Assembly (NCBI RefSeq): GCF_003752025.1
Contig: NZ_RJKR01000012.1
Coordinates: 62,001 to 126,000 of the forward strand
DNA from: Curtobacterium sp. PhB115
GTDB lineage: Bacteria; Actinomycetota; Actinomycetes; Actinomycetales; Microbacteriaceae
Reading direction: 5' to 3'
DNA: 64,000 nucleotides
Positions 8,759-15,670 of the stretch are shown here, piece by piece (the stretch's first letter is position 1; each line of letters begins with the position of its first letter). Under the pieces are notes generated by a model. It ran no database searches. It worked only from the letters and a program-made list of their open reading frames with translations, and was not told where the DNA came from. The translations under genes and the position numbers were made by a program.

Positions 8759-9462
8759 CCGCGGTTCGTCCGTCGCTGCGCGTCGAGAAGCGGCTGCTCG
8801 CCGAGGGCCGCGTGACGGTCATCGGCATGGACGAGGTCGGCCGAGGCGCCATCGCCGGGCCCGTCGGGGTCGGGGTCGCCGCGGTGACGATCGACGTCGG
8901 GCGTGTGCCGCAGGGCCTCGCCGACTCGAAGCTGCTCTCCGCCGCACGCCGGACCGAGCTCGTCCCGGTCGTCACGCGGTGGGCACGGACCGCCGTGGGA
9001 CTTGCCTCGGCGGACTTCGTGGACCAGCAGGGCATCGTCCCCGCCCTCGGTGCCGCGGGTGCGCAGGCGCTCGAGACGCTCGTCGCCGACGGACTGTCGC
9101 TCGACGGCGCCGTGGTCGTGCTCGACGGGTCGTTCGACTGGCTGAGCCGTGCTGTGCCGGCGTCGCTCCGGGCCGCGGTGGACCCACTCGAGGTCGTCGT
9201 CCGGGTGAAGGCCGACCGGGACTGCGCGTCGGTCGCCGCGGCGTCGGTCGTGGCGAAGGTGACGCGTGACGCCCTCATGATCGCGGCGCACGACGAGGCG
9301 CCGCACTACGCGTGGGCGTCGAACAAGGGCTACGGGTCCACGGCGCACTACGACGCGATCCGGACCGTCGGGGCGCACGCGCTGCACCGGAAGAGCTGGC
9401 TGCACCAGGCGTCGAGTGTGTCGCTCGACGGGTTCGACGAGTTGGACGTCCTCGCGGGTTGA
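8755..9462 (+). CDS. rnhB: Ribonuclease HII
   Basis: A 235-aa type 2 RNase H that cleaves RNA in RNA-DNA hybrids and removes single ribonucleotides. GTG 8755 overlaps the lepB stop. The four acidic active-site residues are visible: D and E of GMDEVGRG (about residues 23-27), Asp in VVLDGSF, and Asp in VKADRDCAS. The conserved SVVAKVTRD and the C-terminal YGSTAHYDAI are also present. Confidence 0.95.
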   Translation: MTAVRPSLRVEKRLLAEGRVTVIGMDEVGRGAIAGPVGVGVAAVTIDVGRVPQGLADSKLLSAARRTELVPVVTRWARTAVGLASADFVDQQGIVPALGAAGAQALETLVADGLSLDGAVVVLDGSFDWLSRAVPASLRAAVDPLEVVVRVKADRDCASVAAASVVAKVTRDALMIAAHDEAPHYAWASNKGYGSTAHYDAIRTVGAHALHRKSWLHQASSVSLDGFDELDVLAG

Positions 9463-9482
9463 GCTGCGCTGGTCCCGGGGTG

Positions 9483-9552
9483 TTCGAGGGTGTCGCTCGC
9501 TGGGGGTTCGAGGGTGTCGTTCGCTGGGGGTTCGCGGGCGTCGCTCGCGCCG
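9483..9552. repeat. 24-nt tandem repeat, about 3 copies
   Basis: Units beginning TTCGAGGGTGTCG at 9483 and 9507, and a diverged third (TTCGCGGGCGTCG) at 9531, fill the gap between rnhB and the DUF2469 gene and end just before the -10 box of the latter. No hairpin is obvious; it could be a slippage product or a regulator site. Confidence 0.7.
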
Positions 9553-9558
9553 TAGACT
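9553..9558 (+). promoter_or_regulatory. Leaderless-type -10 box before the DUF2469 gene
   Basis: TAGACT ends 9 nt before ATG 9568 and there is no ribosome binding site. Transcription would begin at or next to the start codon. Confidence 0.6.
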
Positions 9559-9567
9559 GTGGGCGCA

Positions 9568-9891
9568 ATGGATGAGGACGAATTCGACGACTACGACCGC
9601 GAGGTCGAGCTGGCCCTGTACCGCGAGTACCGCGACGTCGTGTCGCAGTTCCGCTACGTGGTCGAGACCGAGCGACGTTTCTACCTGGCCAACGAGGTCG
9701 AACTGGTGCGCCGCGACACCGAGCACGATTTCTACTTCGAACTGACGATGAACGACGTCTGGGTGTGGGACGTCTACCGTTCCGACCGGTTCGTGAAGGG
9801 CGTGCGCGTCCTGACGTTCAAGGACGTGAATGTCGAGGAACTCACCTCGCGGGAACTCGAACTCCCGAAGGAACTCGCGCTCGACGAGTGA
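9568..9891 (+). CDS. DUF2469 family protein
   Basis: A 107-aa acidic protein starting MDEDEFDDYDREVELALYRE, the hallmark N-terminus of the actinobacterial DUF2469 family, conserved near rnhB and yraN. Rich in Glu, Asp and aromatic residues; no membrane segment or catalytic motif can be seen. Its function is not known to me. The start at ATG 9568 is favoured because the preceding 9 nt carry no Shine-Dalgarno sequence and a TAGACT -10 box immediately precedes them, as for a leaderless transcript. Confidence 0.88.
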   Translation: MDEDEFDDYDREVELALYREYRDVVSQFRYVVETERRFYLANEVELVRRDTEHDFYFELTMNDVWVWDVYRSDRFVKGVRVLTFKDVNVEELTSRELELPKELALDE

Positions 9892-9962
9892 TCGTCAATT
9901 ACGGCTGATGTCGGGAATCGCCGACGATGCGTGACCGGATGTATTTGTGCGCGCTATTCTGA

Positions 9963-9976
9963 ACGGGAATTCCCGT
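9963..9976. promoter_or_regulatory. Perfect 14-bp palindrome in the lsr2 leader
   Basis: ACGGGAATTCCCGT is perfectly self-complementary, lies 21 nt before lsr2, and is just downstream of the -10-like TATTCT. It could be an operator or short hairpin controlling lsr2; no binding protein can be named. Confidence 0.45.
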
Positions 9977-9997
9977 CCAGATGAACAGGAGCCGCAG

Positions 9998-10348
9998 ATG
10001 GCACAGAAGGTCACCGTCCAGCTCGTCGACGACCTCGACGATTCCCCGATCACCGCTGGCGAAGGCCGTACCGTCGAATTCGGTTTCGACGGGTCGTCGT
10101 ACGAGATCGACTTGACGAACGACAACGTCGACAAGTTCCGCGAAGCGATCTCCGACTACGTGGCCGCTGCGCGCAAGGTCTCCGGCCGACGCACCGGCGG
10201 CACGTCGGCGCCGAAGTCCGCGCCGAAGCGTGGCAACTCCGAGGAACTCGGCAAGATCCGCGAATGGGCGAAGGAGAACGGTTACGAGGTCTCGACCCGT
10301 GGCCGCATCTCGACCCAGGTGCAGGAAGCGTACGCCGCCGCGCACTAG
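9998..10348 (+). CDS. lsr2: Lsr2 nucleoid-associated protein (xenogeneic silencer)
   Basis: A 116-aa Lsr2, the actinobacterial H-NS analogue that dimerises, bridges DNA and silences AT-rich genes. The N-terminal dimerisation domain (MAQKVTVQLVDDLDDSPITAGEGRT) is typical, a basic linker follows (about residues 60-80), and the C-terminal DNA-binding domain has IREWAKENGYEVSTRGRIS, with the RGR AT-hook-like tripeptide that inserts in the minor groove. ATG 9998 is preceded by ACAGGAG. It is flanked by a palindrome upstream and a strong terminator downstream, so it is monocistronic. Confidence 0.95.
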   Translation: MAQKVTVQLVDDLDDSPITAGEGRTVEFGFDGSSYEIDLTNDNVDKFREAISDYVAAARKVSGRRTGGTSAPKSAPKRGNSEELGKIREWAKENGYEVSTRGRISTQVQEAYAAAH

Positions 10349-10362
10349 CGAGCGACGCTGCA

Positions 10363-10392
10363 GGACCCGGACGATCACGATCGTCCGGGTCC
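10363..10392 (+). terminator. Terminator after lsr2
   Basis: GGACCCGGACGAT and ATCGTCCGGGTCC form a 13-bp stem with a 4-nt loop, followed by TTCGTCATT. It begins 14 nt after the lsr2 stop. Confidence 0.8.
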
Positions 10393-10501
10393 TTCGTCAT
10401 TCCTCCACAATCACTGTTCGTTCCGAGTCATTCCACAGGTGGCCGGGGTGCCGATTCACTGTGGTGCCGTGTGCCCGATCGTTGTCGGCGGAGGCAACGA
10501 C

Positions 10502-10891
10502 ATGGAACAGACACTGCACAGCACGACCGGGCGATCACTTCGGAACGGCAGACTCGGGCGATTCGGAGAAGACGCAGCGGCGACGTGGTTGCAGGCGCGT
10601 GGATATCGCATCGTCGATCGGAATTGGCGGTGTGCGCGCGGTGAGATCGACATCGTCGCGTGGGATTCCTGCACGCTTGCGTTCATCGAGGTGAAGACCC
10701 GGTCGGGTGTCCGGACCGGGCATCCGTTCGAAGCGATCACGGCATCGAAACTCACGCGGCTCCGCCGACTCGTGCCCGCGTGGTTCGAGGACCACCCGGA
10801 GACTGCCGCACGAGCGGTCCGCATCGACGCCGTCGCCGTCCACGTCGACGGGCCGCGCACCGTCGTCGAGCACCTGGTGGGTGTGCTGTGA
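10502..10891 (+). CDS. YraN/UPF0102 family protein (predicted endonuclease-like)
   Basis: A 129-aa protein of the UPF0102 family with the restriction-endonuclease-like core RGEIDIVAWD...FIEVKTR, whose D-x-n-E-x-K residues resemble a PD-(D/E)xK nuclease site. ATG 10502 is preceded only by GGCAACGAC, a weak ribosome binding site. The stop overlaps comM (GTGA), and the order yraN-comM-dprA matches a DNA-processing cluster seen in many bacteria. Its biochemical activity remains uncertain. Confidence 0.9.
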   Translation: MEQTLHSTTGRSLRNGRLGRFGEDAAATWLQARGYRIVDRNWRCARGEIDIVAWDSCTLAFIEVKTRSGVRTGHPFEAITASKLTRLRRLVPAWFEDHPETAARAVRIDAVAVHVDGPRTVVEHLVGVL

Positions 10892-12411
10892 GCGGCATCG
10901 GTCGCGCCGCAGCCGTCGCACTGCTCGGGGTGACGGGCCGCCGCATCGAGGTCGAAGCGCACCTGACCAGTCAGCTGCCGGCCTTCAGCATCATCGGTCT
11001 CCCGGACACCTCCCTCGGTGAAGCACGAGAACGGGTCCGGGCAGCGGCGGCGAACGCGGGCTGTCCGTTGCCGGCGCGGCGGATCACCGTCAACCTGACC
11101 CCGGCCGCGATCCCGAAGCGCGGATCCGGTTTCGACCTCGCGATCGCCATGGCCGTGCTCGCCGGCGCCGGCTTGGCCCCGATGGTGTCGGAGCACATCG
11201 TCTACATCGGCGAGCTCGGGCTGGACGGCCGCGTCCGTCCGGTGCCCGGTGTCATCCCGATGCTGCTCGCCGCCCGCGACGCCGGGGCGGAACGGGTGGT
11301 GCTGCCCGTCGGCAACGTGGCCGAGGCTCGCGTGGTGAGCGGCGTCCGGACGATCGGCGTCGACTCGTTGCGCGCGGCGGCGATCGACGCCGGGGCACTG
11401 CTGCCGGCGGTGGACGTCGAGCCGGTGCTCGCGGCGGCCGTCGGTGCGGTCCCGATGCCGGTCGCCGAGCTGGCGGACGTCGTCGGCAATCCGATCGGGG
11501 TGCGTGCCGTGATCGCCGCCGCGGCCGGAGGGCACCACGCGCTGCTCCTCGGTCCACCCGGTGCCGGCAAGACGATGCTCGCCGAACGGCTCCCCGGGCT
11601 CCTGCCCGACCTCGACGACCAGGCCGCACTCGAGGTCGCAGCCGTCCGGTCCGTGGCCGGGCTCGGGGCTGCCTCCTGGAGCACCCGACCGCCGTGGGAG
11701 GCCCCGCACCACTCGGCATCCGCCGTCTCGCTCATCGGCGGTGGCTCGGGCACACTCCGGCCCGGCGCCGTCTCCCGTGCGACGCGGGGCGTGCTGTTCC
11801 TCGACGAGGCGCCCGAGTTCCCGCGCGCGGTGCTCGATGCGCTCCGGCAACCGCTGGAGTCCGGACGGATCACGATCCACCGTGCTGCCGGGGCCGCGGA
11901 GTTCCCGGCGCGGTGCCAGGTCCTGCTCGCCGCGAACCCGTGTCCCTGCGGCAACGCCGGCGCTGCCAACGCGCAGCCCTGCGAGTGCCCGCCGAGCGCC
12001 GTCCGCCGGTACCTCGGCCGGATGTCCGGGCCGCTCCTGGACCGGATGGACATCCGGGTGCTCGTGCCGCGGGTCACGACGGCCCGGATGCGCGGCGCCG
12101 ACGGCAGCACGCCCACGACGGCCGCCGCGCGGGCCACCGTGGCCTCGGCCAGGGCTCGGATGTCCGAGCGGCTCCGCGGAACCGGGTGGACGCGGAACGC
12201 GGAGGTGACCGGTTCGTGGCTCCGTGTCGCCGGACGGATCGAACCGGGCTCCACCGTCGACCTCGACCGGGCGCTCGACCTCGGCACGTTGACCATGCGC
12301 GGGTGGGACCGCGTGATGCGGTTGGCGTGGACCCTCGCGGACCTCGACGCGGTCGACCGTCCGGGGAAGCGGCACGTCGGCGGCGCCCTCGCGCTGCGGA
12401 GCGCGCTGTGA
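10888..12411 (+). CDS. comM: YifB/ComM family AAA+ ATPase (Mg-chelatase-like)
   Basis: A 507-aa AAA+ protein. The N-terminal ChlI-like domain (SGIGRAAAVALLGVTG, PAFSIIGLPDTSLGEARERVRAA) precedes the ATPase core with Walker A GPPGAGKTML (about residue 218) and Walker B LFLDEAPEF. In naturally transformable Gram-negatives ComM is a helicase that promotes branch migration during recombination of incoming DNA. The start at GTG 10888 overlaps the yraN stop, and the stop overlaps dprA, so the three are translationally coupled. Confidence 0.92.
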   Translation: MSGIGRAAAVALLGVTGRRIEVEAHLTSQLPAFSIIGLPDTSLGEARERVRAAAANAGCPLPARRITVNLTPAAIPKRGSGFDLAIAMAVLAGAGLAPMVSEHIVYIGELGLDGRVRPVPGVIPMLLAARDAGAERVVLPVGNVAEARVVSGVRTIGVDSLRAAAIDAGALLPAVDVEPVLAAAVGAVPMPVAELADVVGNPIGVRAVIAAAAGGHHALLLGPPGAGKTMLAERLPGLLPDLDDQAALEVAAVRSVAGLGAASWSTRPPWEAPHHSASAVSLIGGGSGTLRPGAVSRATRGVLFLDEAPEFPRAVLDALRQPLESGRITIHRAAGAAEFPARCQVLLAANPCPCGNAGAANAQPCECPPSAVRRYLGRMSGPLLDRMDIRVLVPRVTTARMRGADGSTPTTAAARATVASARARMSERLRGTGWTRNAEVTGSWLRVAGRIEPGSTVDLDRALDLGTLTMRGWDRVMRLAWTLADLDAVDRPGKRHVGGALALRSAL

Positions 12412-13679
12412 ACCCCGTGAGCCGTGGCCTGCTCGACGCCGTCGGCCGAGTGCTCGGGGCCGAGCGTGACTCGGTGGACCGGGTCGAGACCGCGGCACGG
12501 GTGGCCTGGTCTGCGGTGGTCGAGCCGGGCGACGCCGTCGCGGGGGAGCTCCTCGCCGCACTCGGACCGGAGCGCGCACTCGGTGCCGTCCTGCTCGCCG
12601 CCGACGGCGACTCGGCTGAGCTGCTCGACGGCTGTGTCGAGGCAGGGGTCGCCGGCGCCGAGGACCCGGACGCCTTCGGTCCGGCGCTGGAGTCGGCGCT
12701 CGCCCGCTGGCGGCCGCGTCTGACCGCGGTCGACGTGAACGGGGTGTTCGCAGCGGCCGAAGCCGTCGGTGCGCGGCTGCTCGTACCAGGGGGAGCGGGA
12801 TGGCCGAGCGCGCTCGACGACCTCGGGCCCCACGCCCCGGTCGTGCTCTGGATCCGCAGCGCCTCGGCGCTGGTCGGGGACGGGCTGCCGGCCCTCGCGG
12901 TCGTCGGGTCGCGGGCGAACACGGTCGCGGGTGCGGAAGCGGCGGCCGAGGTCACCTCGACGAGTGCTGACGCCGGGTGTGCGATCGTGAGCGGAGGCGC
13001 GTACGGCATCGACGCCGTCGCGCACCGGGTCGCGATCGCCGCCGGGTCGCCGACCGTCGCCGTCCTGGCGGGCGGGGTGGACCAGCTGTACCCGGCCGGC
13101 AACGTCGAGCTGCTCCGGAACGTCGCGCGGCAGGGGGCGCTCCTGGCGGAGTCCGCGCCGGGCACCCGACCCACTCGTTGGCGCTTCCTCGCGCGGAACC
13201 GACTGATCGCTGCGCTCGCGGACGCGACCGTGGTGGTGGAGGCCGGAGCGCGGTCCGGTGCGCTCAACACGGCGCACCACGCGGCGCAGCTCGGGCGGCC
13301 GGTGTTCGCGGTGCCCGGGGCGTTCGCGTCGTCGGCGTCCGTCGGGTGCCACCGGCTCGTCGCGCAAGGGCGGGCGCAGCTCGTCGTGCACCCGGGGGAC
13401 CCGACAGCTGCGGTCCTCCGTCGGGGTGCGGTGACGACCGGGGCGGCGGGAACGCGGACCGCGGGACGGCCACTCGCGGTTCCGAACGAGCCCCTGGTGT
13501 CGGCCGACCAGGACCCCGAGGTCGTGCGGGTGCTCGATGCCCTCGGACGACGTGCCCTGCCCGACGACGAGGTCGCGCGGCGATCCGGTATGTCCCTCGC
13601 CGAGGTCGCCGACGCGATCGCGCTGGCGCAGCTCCAGGGGCTCGTCGAGCGTCGCAACGGCGGGTGGGCCCGGGCATGA
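12408..13679 (+). CDS. dprA: DNA processing protein DprA
   Basis: A 423-aa DprA/Smf protein, which loads RecA on single-stranded DNA taken up by the cell. The central Rossmann-like domain has LAVVGSRANTVAG, IVSGGAYGIDAVAHR and AVLAGGVDQLYPAGN (about residues 165-235), then ESAPGTRPTRWRFLARNR. The C-terminal 65 residues resemble the winged-helix DML1-like domain (LAEVADAIALAQLQGLVE). The N-terminal 120 residues are a poorly conserved, Ala-rich extension. It begins at GTG 12408, overlapping comM. No comEC or type IV pilus gene is in the window, so competence is not proven. Confidence 0.93.
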   Translation: MNPVSRGLLDAVGRVLGAERDSVDRVETAARVAWSAVVEPGDAVAGELLAALGPERALGAVLLAADGDSAELLDGCVEAGVAGAEDPDAFGPALESALARWRPRLTAVDVNGVFAAAEAVGARLLVPGGAGWPSALDDLGPHAPVVLWIRSASALVGDGLPALAVVGSRANTVAGAEAAAEVTSTSADAGCAIVSGGAYGIDAVAHRVAIAAGSPTVAVLAGGVDQLYPAGNVELLRNVARQGALLAESAPGTRPTRWRFLARNRLIAALADATVVVEAGARSGALNTAHHAAQLGRPVFAVPGAFASSASVGCHRLVAQGRAQLVVHPGDPTAAVLRRGAVTTGAAGTRTAGRPLAVPNEPLVSADQDPEVVRVLDALGRRALPDDEVARRSGMSLAEVADAIALAQLQGLVERRNGGWARA

Positions 13680-13692
13680 CGGCACCCCGCTC

Positions 13693-13698
13693 TACGCT
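13693..13698 (+). promoter_or_regulatory. Leaderless-type -10 box before xerC
   Basis: TACGCT ends 6 nt before GTG 13705; there is no Shine-Dalgarno sequence between them. This helps choose the xerC start. Confidence 0.5.
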
Positions 13699-13704
13699 GA
13701 CCAG

Positions 13705-14637
13705 GTGGCGGAGCAGACCGACGGACGACTCGAGGTGGCGGTGCACACCTTCCTGGCGCACGCCCGCCATGCCCGCGGCCTCAGCGAGCAGACGCTCCGT
13801 GCGTACGCGAACGACCTCGAACAGCTCGTGGCGTTCGCCGCCGCCCGTGGTGTCGACGACATCGCCCGGCTGGACCTCGAGGTCCTGCGCGACTGGCTCT
13901 GGGACGCCGACCAGCGCGGACTCGCCCGGTCCACCATCGCGCGGCGGTCCTCGTCCGTGCGCGCGTTCACCCGGTGGGCGAGCGAGACCGGGGCGACCGC
14001 GACCGATGCCGGCGTGCGGCTCCGGGCACCGAAGGGCGGCTCGCACCTGCCGCGGGTCGTGTCCACCGACCAGGTGCGGGTGCTGCTCGACGGCCTCGGT
14101 GCGCGCGCTGCGACCGACGATCCCGGGGCACTGAGAGACCTGGCCGTCGTCGAGCTCCTGTACGCCGCGGCGATCCGGGTGAGTGAGCTCGTCGGGATCG
14201 ACGTGACCGACGTCGACCGCGGGCGGCTCACGGTCCGGGTGCTCGGCAAGGGCGGGAAGGAGCGGGTCGTACCGTTCGGTGTCCCGGCTCGCGACGCACT
14301 CGAGCGCTGGCTCGAGCACGGACGCGCGGCGCTCGCGGCCCGGTCGGAGGAGCCGACCGGCCCGGCGCTGTTCCTCGGCGACCGCGGGGGTCGGCTCGGC
14401 GTCCGGAGTGCGTACCGGATCGTCGCACGGCTGCTCGCCGACCTGCCGGGGGAGGGGCCGAGCGGGCCGCACACCTTCCGGCACACGGCGGCGACGCACC
14501 TGCTCGACGGGGGAGCTGACCTGCGTGCGGTCCAGGAGCTCCTGGGGCACGCGAGCCTCGGCACCACGCAGATCTACACCCATGTCTCCTCGGCGCGACT
14601 CCGTGAGGTCTACCGCACCGCGCACCCCCGCGCCTGA
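13705..14637 (+). CDS. xerC: Tyrosine recombinase XerC
   Basis: A 310-aa tyrosine recombinase of normal XerC/XerD length that resolves chromosome dimers at dif. An N-terminal SAM-like core-binding domain (LSEQTLRAYANDLEQLVAF) precedes the catalytic domain with all six active residues: Arg158 (AIRVSEL), Lys182 (GKGGKER), His256 and Arg259 (HTFRHTAATH), His282 (LLGHASLGTT) and the nucleophile Tyr291 (IYTHV). Start GTG 13705 is supported by the -10 box 6 nt upstream. It lies 25 nt after dprA, and a 16-nt tandem repeat begins across its stop codon. Confidence 0.94.
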   Translation: MAEQTDGRLEVAVHTFLAHARHARGLSEQTLRAYANDLEQLVAFAAARGVDDIARLDLEVLRDWLWDADQRGLARSTIARRSSSVRAFTRWASETGATATDAGVRLRAPKGGSHLPRVVSTDQVRVLLDGLGARAATDDPGALRDLAVVELLYAAAIRVSELVGIDVTDVDRGRLTVRVLGKGGKERVVPFGVPARDALERWLEHGRAALAARSEEPTGPALFLGDRGGRLGVRSAYRIVARLLADLPGEGPSGPHTFRHTAATHLLDGGADLRAVQELLGHASLGTTQIYTHVSSARLREVYRTAHPRA

Positions 14638-14727
14638 CGCGCCCCGTGCCTGACGCGCCCCGTGCCTGACGCGCCCCGTGCCTGACGCGCCCCGTGCCTG
14701 ACGCGTCCCGAGCCTGACGCGCTCTCG
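14632..14727. repeat. 16-nt tandem repeat, about 6 copies, overlapping the xerC stop
   Basis: The unit GCCTGACGCGCCCCGT is repeated four times exactly from 14632 and twice more with changes. The xerC TGA is inside the first copy, so the array may have grown from the gene end. It ends just before the M23 peptidase stop. Confidence 0.85.
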
Positions 14728-14738
14728 TGCCCGACCGC

Positions 14739-15308
14739 TCACCCCGGCCAGGCCGACTCCGGCAGCAGCACCGGCCACTCCGCGGGCGGCAGGTACGGCG
14801 TCGGGTCGACGTACCTCCCGTCCACCCGGGCGCCGAGGTGCAGACACGGATCCGCAGCGGAGCAGTGCCCGACGGACACCGTCCCCACCGGCTCGCCCTG
14901 CTGCACCGGGTCGCCCGCGGCCACGAGGGGCGTCACGGAGTCGAGGGTGCTCACCAGCCCTCCGCCGTGGTCGACCGTCACCACCGTCCGGCCACCGACC
15001 GAGCCGGCGAAGGCCACTGTGCCGTCGTCCACCGCGCCGGCCGGCGTGCCGAGCGGCGCCGGGACATCGATCCCGCGGTGCCCGGCGGAGTAGTCGTCCG
15101 ACGGCCGTTCCCATCCCCGCTCGACCACCCTCGTGCCGGTGGGCCAGACCCAGGGCGCGGCGCCCCTCGGCGCCCCCACCGACGCAGAAGCCCGCGCGGA
15201 CGCGATCGTGCCCGTGGACGTCGTTCCCGGTGCGGTGCCCGTGAGCACCGCGACGAAGACGGCGAGCAGTGCGGACACGAGCCACGCGGCCGGGCGGGAG
15301 GAGGACAT
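14739..15308 (-). CDS. Secreted M23-family (LytM-like) peptidoglycan peptidase
   Basis: A 189-aa exported protein. ATG 15308 starts a typical signal peptide (MSSSRPAAWLVSALLAVFVA, then GTAPG). The LytM/M23 domain (about residues 65-180) has GHRGIDV, giving the first zinc ligands (H-x3-D), and GGLVSTLDSVTPLVAAGD. The usual HxH motif reads CLHLGAR, so its first His is replaced by Cys. Cys could still bind zinc, or the protein may be an activator like EnvC. M23 enzymes cut peptide cross-links of the wall. The gene is convergent to xerC, and in actinobacteria a similar gene often lies near rpsB. Confidence 0.85.
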   Translation of the reverse strand: MSSSRPAAWLVSALLAVFVAVLTGTAPGTTSTGTIASARASASVGAPRGAAPWVWPTGTRVVERGWERPSDDYSAGHRGIDVPAPLGTPAGAVDDGTVAFAGSVGGRTVVTVDHGGGLVSTLDSVTPLVAAGDPVQQGEPVGTVSVGHCSAADPCLHLGARVDGRYVDPTPYLPPAEWPVLLPESAWPG

Positions 15309-15670
15309 GCACCCAGCGTGCGGTTCCCTGGCCGACCACGGGACCGACGGAGGTCGATCTGTGGAGCGTGAGTCGTGCCTCCAGGCCTGTGGAGGAAGGG
15401 CACGCGCGCCGGACGCGACCATGCAGGTGCATGGTGCGACGAACCACGAGGGGATCGACCGGTGGATCGTCGGAAAGCTCGTGCGCGTCAAGCGAAACCC
15501 CGCACCCGACGCACCCGCCACTCCCGTACCCCACCCGGTTATGACCACGTCCGCCACGAGGAGTACAGTCGGGGCCGCTCCGGACCACGCAACGCCGCAC
15601 GGACGGCGAACGAGCCGACCGCCGGGGCACCGTGCACACAGCAGCACGGCCGGCAGAACCCAGGAGCATC
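15309..15670. other. 362-nt intergenic region, M23 peptidase / sugar porter (divergent)
   Basis: No gene is visible. It contains a hairpin at about 15378-15395 (CCTCCA...TGGAGG), a -10-like TACAGT at 15564-15569 for the sugar porter with a transcribed leader of roughly 95 nt, and the ribosome binding site AGGAG at 15662-15666. Confidence 0.6.
15564..15569 (+). promoter_or_regulatory. Candidate -10 box of the sugar porter gene
   Basis: TACAGT lies in GAGTACAGTCGG, about 100 nt before the GTG start. No clear -35. Confidence 0.4.

Noticed and set aside
10888..14637. Evidence for a complete natural competence system
   Set aside because: comM and dprA are common in non-competent bacteria, and no comEC, comEA or pilus genes are in the window.
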